Positions 27,357 to 36,200 of a DNA stretch of 64,000 nt are shown here, piece after piece. The notes under the pieces are model-generated. The model saw only the letters and a program-made list of their open reading frames with translations. It was not told where the DNA came from and did no database searches. The stretch covers positions 1 to 64,000 of the forward strand of contig NZ_BMIK01000014.1 in assembly GCF_014642075.1 (NCBI RefSeq), given 5' to 3'. Each line of letters starts with the position of its first letter. Positions within the stretch are counted from its first letter, which is position 1. Source of the DNA: Parapedobacter defluvii (GTDB lineage Bacteria; Bacteroidota; Bacteroidia; Sphingobacteriales; Sphingobacteriaceae). A program made the translations under genes and the position numbers.

Positions 27357-28469
27357 TCACCGTACGTAAATGGTAGTTCCCTCAACCGAAATGGCTCTTC
27401 CGGAAATCTCTTCCAATATCGCAATCGCATCGGCCAAAGGGATCGACCTACTTATTCTACCGGAAAAAAGTTCATTTTTTCTCTTCGGAAATATCGATAC
27501 GTTCAAACCGTACCAACGGGCAAACTGTTTCAATGCACGATCCAGGTCTGCGTCGTTAAAATAAAAATACCCATCTTTCCAAGCAATTGACTCCTGTACA
27601 GCTACTTTCCGTACGGAAAAACCTCTCCCCATGTGACTTGCCTGCTGCCCTGGGCGAAGGATGACGGACTGCTTATGATCGTCTGTCAGCCACACTTTTC
27701 CGGAAACCAACGTGGTTTTAACATCCCCTTCGTCTCTATATGCGTCAACATTGAATTCGGTGCCCAGCACCTCAATGTGCTGCCCGGTAACTTCTACCCG
27801 AAACGGCCAATTCCCTGAAGCATTATTATTCTTTGACACGTCGAAATAGGCTTCTCCTTCAAGAAAAACCACCCGTTCTGTATCGGAAAAATGAACCGGA
27901 TACCGCAAGGTCGATTCGCTATTCAGCCAAACACGTGTCCCATCGGACAACGTAATCGAATAGGTTCCTCCTTTAGGAGTATGCAGCGCCAACAGACCCA
28001 TTCCTACACCTTTAGTATCCTTTTTTCTGTCATTTTCAACGACCTTGCTACCGTCCAAATAAGTAATATCATCTGTCACTACAATACCCGCCTGCTGCTC
28101 GCTTAGGTCTATTTTCTTTCCGTTTATAAGTGTGAGTGTTGCCCGGTTTCCTCCGGGTCCGATTGTCGCTGTAACCGACTCCTGTGGTAGAGGACGGTTG
28201 GCAAAATAAACTATGGATCCTATCCCCAGTACCACGACAACCGATGCTGCCGCCAGATAACGCACAGTCATCCGTTTAAGCAAACGGCGACGTTTTAACT
28301 CATGGAGCATACGTTCGCGCAGCACCTTGATATCCACATCCGAGGGCTGGCCGACCTCAGTATCCCTAGTTTTGGCCTCGTACCAACGTAATAATAAGTA
28401 TTCCTCTTCGGGTGCAAGTACACCTTTAAGGAACTTATCAATTAAATGATTTGCATATTCCCTGTCCAT
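27357..28469 (-). CDS. FecR-family anti-sigma factor (370 aa)
   Basis: Inner-membrane anti-sigma factor that holds the ECF sigma until SusC signals through its STN domain. Order: cytoplasmic N-terminus (~1-80, DREYANHLIDKFLKG), membrane helix (~85-105, LAAASVVVVLGIGSIVYF), periplasmic FecR domain (~115-265, TPKGGTYSITLSDGTRVWLN and VVFLEGEAYFDVSK) and DUF4974 C-terminal domain (~295-370, FYFNDADLDRALKQFARWYG). The ORF opens at GTG 28484; ATG at 28469 (MDREYAN) is the more usual start. It lies between sigma and SusC on the same strand. Confidence 0.93.
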   Translation of the reverse strand: MDREYANHLIDKFLKGVLAPEEEYLLLRWYEAKTRDTEVGQPSDVDIKVLRERMLHELKRRRLLKRMTVRYLAAASVVVVLGIGSIVYFANRPLPQESVTATIGPGGNRATLTLINGKKIDLSEQQAGIVVTDDITYLDGSKVVENDRKKDTKGVGMGLLALHTPKGGTYSITLSDGTRVWLNSESTLRYPVHFSDTERVVFLEGEAYFDVSKNNNASGNWPFRVEVTGQHIEVLGTEFNVDAYRDEGDVKTTLVSGKVWLTDDHKQSVILRPGQQASHMGRGFSVRKVAVQESIAWKDGYFYFNDADLDRALKQFARWYGLNVSIFPKRKNELFSGRISRSIPLADAIAILEEISGRAISVEGTTIYVR

Positions 28470-28523
28470 CAATAACCAAGACACCGGTCAAGGGCATTGG
28501 TTGTATCGGCAATCAAAAAAAAC

Positions 28524-29105
28524 TCAGCCAATTAGGTAAATCAGGATGATAATTGTCATAAATAGCACAGAAATCCGCTTCCACAGCAAATGTAAAGCTT
28601 TGTTCATCTGTGTCTTAACCGTCAGTTTCGATATATTCATCCGTTCAGCGACTTCAGCATACGACAGTTCCTCATCACGGCGAAGTAAAAACACCTGCCG
28701 CATACGAGGTGGAAGCGTGGTAATTGCTAAGTTGATCTCTTCTTCCAGTTGCTTCAGACGCACAAGAAAATCAGCGGGGATCTCTTGCGTCTGCAAAAAA
28801 GCGGCAAACTCCTCCAGGCGCTTTTCCTGCCTGTTCGAACGCCTGATCTCATTCAATACGCCATTCCTGATTGCGGCGTACAAATAATATCTTACAGAAG
28901 TAACCTGCAATTCGCTGCGCATGTCCCAAAATGCGGCAAACACGTCCTGAACAATGTCGTATGCCGCATCCCGATCGGCCAACATGTGGTACGCGTGCCG
29001 ATACAATGGTTCAAAATAGCGGTTAAAAAGCAAGGTATATGCTTCGGCATCTCCTTCCTTTAACCTGCCCAAAAGTTCATTATCGTCACTATCAGGTTTT
29101 TTCAC
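28524..29105 (-). CDS. ECF-family RNA polymerase sigma factor (193 aa)
   Basis: Two-domain sigma factor: region 2 (~25-85, RYFEPLYRHAYHMLADRDAA then VFAAFWDMR) and region 4 (~125-175, LPPRMRQVFLLRRDEELSYA then VAERMNISKLTVKTQMNKAL). It should direct RNA polymerase to the susC promoter when freed from the FecR protein next to it. No ATG is available at the front; a GTG at 29105 gives the usual size, while the longest frame begins at TTG 29153. The extreme C-terminus is strongly hydrophobic (ISVLFMTIIILIYLIG), which may anchor it to the membrane. Confidence 0.92.
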   Translation of the reverse strand: MKKPDSDDNELLGRLKEGDAEAYTLLFNRYFEPLYRHAYHMLADRDAAYDIVQDVFAAFWDMRSELQVTSVRYYLYAAIRNGVLNEIRRSNRQEKRLEEFAAFLQTQEIPADFLVRLKQLEEEINLAITTLPPRMRQVFLLRRDEELSYAEVAERMNISKLTVKTQMNKALHLLWKRISVLFMTIIILIYLIG

Positions 29106-29180
29106 ATCTCTGCTCAAGTGTATCAAAACAGCCACGGAAGACAAACACAACAACCCAATTTTGAATCATGAAAATCTTAC

Positions 29181-29210
29181 GTAACATACTAGGTTTACAA
29201 CATTGGCAAA
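29181..29210 (-). promoter_or_regulatory. Candidate promoter of the ECF sigma-fecR unit
   Basis: Minus-strand TTTG at 29210-29207 is followed after 18 bp by TATGTTAC (29188-29181), a partial match to TAnnTTTG. It would start transcription about 70 nt before the GTG at 29105. Confidence 0.3.
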
Positions 29211-29258
29211 TATGAATTTTTTTTTTGAATACGCATCCTGTACTTTCCTATATGGAAT

Positions 29259-30152
29259 TTACAACAGCCCCTGCTCCGCGCCGAATCGGTAACTAAGCCC
29301 GATCTCATGGGTGCTATTATTAATCGAGCGATTCAGCGGCTCGTTGCGCGTACCGAACTGGTAGCTGTATCCCAAACTAAACTGCTGAATGTTGATCTGC
29401 GCCATACCTGCCAAGCTTCCGTAACTCCGTACATTCAGCCCCACGCCAAACACCCGCTTCACGAAAAACATCGCCGTGGCTTCTGCCTGCGGGCGCAGGC
29501 TCTCCGAATAGGTAACCAACACCGATGGACGGAACTGGAAATCCGTCCCCATATTGAACAGCGCTCCCCCCATCAGGTGATAGATATTTCGGAAATTATA
29601 GCGGTTATCGTCTCCTACCCCCAGGTTACCCAGCATCAGCCGTGGCAGCGACAACCCCACGTAATACCGCCCGGGGCGGTACAGCGTCACCCCAAAGCCC
29701 ACCAGTGCATCCGTCTCCCGCACATCCTGCCGGAATGCGGGGTCCTGCGGGTCAAGCTGCGAAAAGCGACCATCCATATAGCTGAAGCCCGCATTCAGTG
29801 ACAACCCCAGGTACTCGGTTTCTGATATCCGTACCCCTTTTGCAAAAAAAGCACTTGCCTCGGTCAACTTTTCCACGGCCAGGCTTTCGTGGCGGATATT
29901 CACACCCGCTGTCGCCCTGAATCGCTCAAACCCCACGTGCCCGCTACCCCAAAGCACAGACGGCGCACCATCCAACCCTACCCACTGCCTGCGACCGATC
30001 ACCGCGATTTCCCCCCGTTGCGCCATCAGCGAGGCCGCAGGGTTCACATTCGTCCGAATCTGCCCGTGTTGGGTATGAGTAAGCGGTTGTTGCGCATAGG
30101 CAGCTAATGCAACTATCGCTGTTAATGCCGTTATTAATAAGGTCTTTTTCAT
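29259..30152 (-). CDS. PorP/SprF-family T9SS membrane protein, copy A (297 aa)
   Basis: Outer-membrane barrel of the PorP/SprF family, which pairs with large T9SS type B substrates and is needed for their secretion or attachment (known for SprF with SprB). Signal peptide (LLITALTAIVALAAYAQ) then family motifs QQPLTHTQHGQ, NPAASL, IGRRQWVGLDGAP, and C-terminal LNRSINNSTHEIGLSYRFG. It starts 76 nt after the stop of the 2652-residue adhesin, same strand. It shares most residues with the copies at 42239 and 56382, so the three are recent paralogues. Confidence 0.92.
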   Translation of the reverse strand: MKKTLLITALTAIVALAAYAQQPLTHTQHGQIRTNVNPAASLMAQRGEIAVIGRRQWVGLDGAPSVLWGSGHVGFERFRATAGVNIRHESLAVEKLTEASAFFAKGVRISETEYLGLSLNAGFSYMDGRFSQLDPQDPAFRQDVRETDALVGFGVTLYRPGRYYVGLSLPRLMLGNLGVGDDNRYNFRNIYHLMGGALFNMGTDFQFRPSVLVTYSESLRPQAEATAMFFVKRVFGVGLNVRSYGSLAGMAQINIQQFSLGYSYQFGTRNEPLNRSINNSTHEIGLSYRFGAEQGLL

Positions 30153-30228
30153 GGTTATCGCCTTTTATCAAGCTTGATTCTTTCTTTTTCCCACACACCG
30201 GTCACCGACCACTGACCACCGACCACCG

Positions 30229-33200
30229 CTAATACCTCAACACAAACCATCCCTTCTTATTTTTCCAAATTCCATCGACTTTCACTTCCACTATGTAGAA
30301 ATAGGTGCCCGCCTGCAGAAGCAATTGACCCGTGCTGATACCGCGGAACGCTACCCGGTTGTTATCGTATCCGCCGGCTTCCCACAAAAGGGTACCATTG
30401 CGGTTAAAGATCGTCATGCGGTTTTCCGGGTAGTCACCGATCGCCTCCACCATCAGAAACTCGTTGATGCCATCACCATTTGGCGAAACGACCGGATGCA
30501 CGCGGATCGGCAGGTCAGCAGATGGATCCACCACACGGATGGTCCGGATGACTGGGTCGGCTGCCTCGTGGTTGGCATCACCCGGTTGGGTAGCGGTAAT
30601 GGTTACTGTGCCCAAACGTTGGATGTTCAATGTTTCGCCCTCCAATGTAGCGACCTGTTCATCGTCTATCGCCAAGTTAACCGGCAATCCACTGGTTGAA
30701 GACGCTGTCAGGTAAATACTGCCCCCATCCCGGTCTACTTCCTCCGGTGCATCCAAACGGATGGTTTGGGTGGCTTTCCGTACCGTCAGCCGCCTGCTCG
30801 CCGTGGGCTTACTGGTATAATTTCCGTTTTCAGGTACGGTGGCGGTAAGGATGGTTTCCCCTGCGCCCACGATGCGGATGCGCCCCTCCACGATAGCTGC
30901 CACCGTTGCATCACCCGTGGTGTAAATGATCCTTTCTTCACTGCTGGCCATTGCCCTTCCATCAAAATCATCGTCTCCATAGACCTTCTCCGCCAATTCC
31001 GGGAAAATAATCGTGCGCTCCGCAGGCGCGATGGTGAGCGTAGCCGTCAGTACCAAGGTTTCGTAACCTTCCCCCTCGATGGTGGCCGTCACCTGCTGAC
31101 TGCCCGCGTTGATGCGCCCATTGTTTTCATAGCGCACCGAAGCGCCTTCGGGCAATTCGCCGGTAACGGACAACGTATGTTCCAAGCCGTCATACACGAA
31201 CCTACGGCCAGTGAACACCATGCCAGTGATCTCCGTTGGCAACGGCTGCGTGATTGTAAGATCAGCCCCGATAAAAGTGATCCCGTAATTACTTCCTGCC
31301 GATAAAGTTCCCTGCATAATGGCATATGTCCCCGCTTCTTCACCAGACTCACGTGTCAAGGTACCCGTAAAGGAATCTCCCCCGATGAGTGCCGGGGTAA
31401 AGGTATACGTCAGCACGGGATCATCCATACCGACCGCCTTCGACTGACCTTCCGCCGTCACCCTCATAGGTAACGGCAGCACCGTCAGTGTAGCAGTCAG
31501 CACCGTGTCTTCGTAATTGGTTCCCCCATTTATTACCGCCGTCACCTGCTGACTGCCGGCATCCATACGTCCATTGTTTTCATAGCGCACCGAACCCCCC
31601 ACGGGTAATTTGCCCGTGAGAGTAAGTCTGTGCTTGGTGCCATCATAGGTAAATGTTTCGCTCGTAAAATCAATACCGTTATATGCTGCTGGAATAATCG
31701 CCATTGTACCGTTTTCGAAGACAATCCGGTAGTTGTCGCCCACGGATAAATCGCCCCGGGTGATGGCGTAGCTACCGACGTCCTCACCCGGTTCCCGGGC
31801 AAGTTCCCCTGTAAAGACATCCTCACCGATCAGTTCAGGCGAAACTGTGTACGTCAGCTCCGGATCATCCGCGCCAAATACTTTTGATTGATCCGCTGCC
31901 CGAACCGTGATTTCAAGCGGTGTGATGGTCAGTGTAGCAGACAGTAGCCCGTCACCGTAGTTGTCCCCACCATCAATTTGTGCGGCTACCTTATATATAC
32001 CCGCATCGATAGCTCCGTTACCCGCTTCGCCATCTATCTCATATATCACCGTCACTCCTTCCGGCAATTCCCCGGTCAGTTCCAACACGTGTTCCATGCC
32101 GTCGTAGGTTACCGTCAGATCGTTCAGTTCAACGTTACCATAACCCGCGGGCATAATAGTCAACGTACCCGCCTTGAAGACGATTTCATAATTATCGTTC
32201 AACGAAAGGTTGCCTTGGGTAATCGGGTAAGTGCCTACCTCCTCCCCTTGGTCACGGTTAAGCCTGCCGGTAAATTTATCGCTTCCGATAAGCTCCGGCG
32301 TGTAGGTATAAGTCAATCCCGGGTCATCCGAACCGAATACCTTCGACTGATCTTCCGCCCTAATGGAGATTTCGAGCGGTATGATGGTCAGGATAGCTGT
32401 CAACTCCACATCTTCGTAATTCGCCCCACCATTGATATGGGCCGTCACTTCATACGTACCCGCATACGTAGCACCATTGCCCGGCTCACCGACGATATCA
32501 TAGCTCAACACCACTCCTTCCGGCAGTTCTCCGGTCAATTCAAGCGCATGTTCCGTGCCGTCGTAGACGAAGGATGCGTCTTTAAATTCAATGCCCTCGT
32601 AGCCTGCAGGCGTAATCGTCAGTGCACCTTCCTCGAAGACGATTTCGTAGTTATCTCCCAATGATAGGTCGCCCCGAGCAATGGCATACGTGCCCACACC
32701 TTCACCTTCCTCACGGTCAAGGTCGCCGCTAAATTCGTCATGACCCACCAGTCCCGGTGTGAATGTATAGGTCAGTTCCGGATCATCTGTACCGAACGTT
32801 TTCGCCTGGTTTTCTGCTGTAACGGTGATTTGCAGGGGTGTGATTCGAAACACATTATTATCCGTCTCAAAGGTAATAGAATAGTTAAGGACCTGTTCAC
32901 CGGCAAATTCCAGATTAATGTCATAGCTACCCACATTTTCACCTGCTTCGCGCGATGCTGCCGAAACGATATCCGCAAGTTCGTCATCGAATGCAAGTGC
33001 ATCACCATCAACTAGTGCAAAACCGTAAAACGTTGGGTCATCTGCTCCATAGATCTTACCTTGGTTAGTGGTCGGAATGATGGTAATGGTCCTTGGTGCC
33101 ACCCTGACGGCGACCTTAACAGATGCCGCCTCATAATTATCTGTTTCTTCCTGTGCGATGGTCAGTGTCGCCATTCCAGCTTGTTGTGCAGCAACGGCGG

Positions 33201-36200
33201 CGAGGTCGGCTAGGTCGAGTACCGGCGGGTCTTCATCGCCAAAAGCATAAATGATTACACCAGCTGGATCGGTTGTACCGAACACCAGTTTCCCGATGTC
33301 TCCATAAGTCAATGAAAGCCCTTCATCCATATCGATATCTTCGCCATCCCATGACACAGCCAATGCCGGTATCCCTTTCGTTACGATGATGGTCACTTCC
33401 GCCCGCAGTCCATCCGGGTTCGTAAAATACGGTTCATCACCCGCTTCGGGCAGCACCAGCGGTACAGCAAACACGTAGGTACCCGCTACATTGCCGTTAT
33501 AGCTCCCACCGGCAGGGCTTACAAGCGTCCAATTGTCTAGGTTACCATCCAATGGAACGGTTACATCTGTATTATCGCTTAAGGTAGCAGTCACCATTGC
33601 CGGCAAGCCCCCTATCGCATTGAATGCAGTGCCGTAGGCAGTCTCCACGGCATCCAATGCCGCAAGCTGTGTAACTTCAGGTATCGGTTCGCCGGGGTAT
33701 TCATACGCCCCCATATCAATCACCCCACCCCCCGTTAGGTTATACACCCGTGGATTGCCCGCTAAGTCGATATCTGTTGCGAGATCCCCGCCCGCATCGG
33801 TATAAGCCGTATTGCTTCCCCCGTTGATGGCTGGGCTGCTGGCGCTTAATTGTAGGTAGCCCACCTCTCCGGGTGTGGTGCTCACGAATACCGGATCGGC
33901 ATCGATGTTATTGCCTCCGTCCAGAATGCCCATTGCAGGATTCCAGTTCGCGCTTCCACCCGTATGAGCGACCAAGCTATTGGCGACGGTTACATCGCCG
34001 CCCAATGTGGAGACGGATATGGATGCGGATGGATCAGTCGGGTCACCTTCTACTTCATTCTCCCAGATCACCACATTGTTCAGCAGGGTCGAGGTCTGTT
34101 CCACATATATTGCACCGCCATCGAACTCGGGAATAAAAACGCCGACAATCCAGTTTCCGTAGAATGTGGCATTGGTTACGGACAACGACGTGCCATTACC
34201 ACTGCTATGTATCCCACCACCCGGACCGGAAGACGTTCCGTCTTCAACCAATCCGGCTCCATTGTTTGCGAATATGGCCTGCTTAATGTCAACAGACCCC
34301 CCAAAATTACGTATACCGCCACCACCGCCGGGCGCCATGTTCCGATAGAACGTCACATTGGATAATTTCGGTGAACTGATTTCTGTTAAGAGGGAAACCG
34401 TGTTGAACAACCCGCCTCCCCAATCGCCCAAATTATTAAACCATGCCATGTGGGTAAATTGTGGCGACGAGGAGATGACATACGTCCCACCACCAAAAAA
34501 CCGATAAATTGTCCGTCCCATTACGGACGGGCCCGACGTATTGCCGCGAGCATAGCCACCGGTTACCGTAAATCCGTCCATGAAGGCACTGCCTACATTT
34601 CCTGATGCAATGGTCACGTGATGGGCATTCTCGGTATGGTTATCATAATTATCCGTACGGTCGTCGCCGTTGAAATCGCCGCTTAGGATACTGCCTTGTT
34701 CCGGACGATTCATATCCGGCAGGATACGCGCATCTTCCAATGTCTCAATTCCGGCAAGTGGGTCAAACCCACCATAAAGCTGCACATTAGGCACCAGCAC
34801 AAAGCTATTATCCCGCCCGCCGTCGGTGGTATACTGACCGTCGGCGGCATGGTATAACGGCAGGTAGGTGCCCTTGGCTACGAAGATACGTAGCGGGTCC
34901 ATTTCTGTCCAACTGGGACTCCCTCCATCGTGTTGCTCCCGCGCCCATTTGAGCGCATCGGCCAGTTCGGGAATGGCGTTTTCCCAACTATCGCCTGAGC
35001 CGTTACCACCCGAAACGTTTTGATCAACATACAGGATATTGTCTGGACCCGGAGTGACGGGCGTACTCGGCAACGTAACGCTACACGTCCCAACCCCATC
35101 ATTTCCCTGAAAGTCCCAGTTCAGATTATCGGTCAGAAAATCACGATAGGGCGCAACATCCGGACTGTAGGGAATTTCATTGAGGCCAAAAATCACATCT
35201 TCGTTTGTATTCGGATGAGTTGCCCATCCGTAAAGCGTATAACTATAGTTTTCGCAGCTCATACCGCTCCGGAAAAAAGCGGCAACAGCCCCCAACAGGC
35301 TTTCCAATTTCCAGGCGCCCAACGATTGATTAAAACTGGACGCGTCACGAAACATGTAACTGAAGTGTTCCAACTTACGCACATCCCAGCTGTCCAACGG
35401 TTGGTTGAAGCTGGTTGCACCGTCAAACATAAATGTCATGTCGGTCACATTGCTTACATCCCACCTATCCAAGGATTGATTGAAGTTGGTTGCCTGTTCA
35501 AACAAGTTCCCCATGTTGGTTACGTTGCTTACATCCCAGTCATTGAAGTTGGGTATTTCGTCAATTCCACTGTAGCTGAACGCAAAGCTTAAGTCCGTTA
35601 CACCCGTCAGGTCAGGGATATCCGTCGCTGTAACCGTAAGGTTAGCGCAGCCCCCGAACGCAAATTCACTCCAATGTATCGCCCCCCAATTCTTTATTTC
35701 CAACAGCTTAAGCTTGTCGCCGGCAACAAATGCACCGAAAAAGATATCGTTAAAAGGGGTGCTTCCTGTCGGTGCAATCCGTACCTCATAGGTACCCGCC
35801 CGCGGAAACGTGATGGTCGTCCCATCGTTGCCGTTTCCCGACCCCGTTGATGCGGGGTTGTTGGTATCCACCCAGGTATAGGTAAATTCCCCTGTGGTCG
35901 GTATCGTAATTTGGTCGTCTCCGCTCGTACCATCATTATCGGTCTTCCAGATGGTGATGAAATAATTGGGGTCGGCGGGTCCGATGCCACCACCGTCACA
36001 ATCGTCCGCTTCTCCCGCGTCGTTAATCGTCCAGCTAAAATCATCGATCAACTGTTGCCGGGCGTCGGCACCAGCGCAATACGTGAGGCTTTCCGCACCC
36101 AGGTTCATATCTACCGGTATATTTTCCTGTGCTGCCCACCCGATGAGCGTCGCGTCGTAATTGGCGGCAGATAACCCGGAATAATGAAGCATCTGGTACA

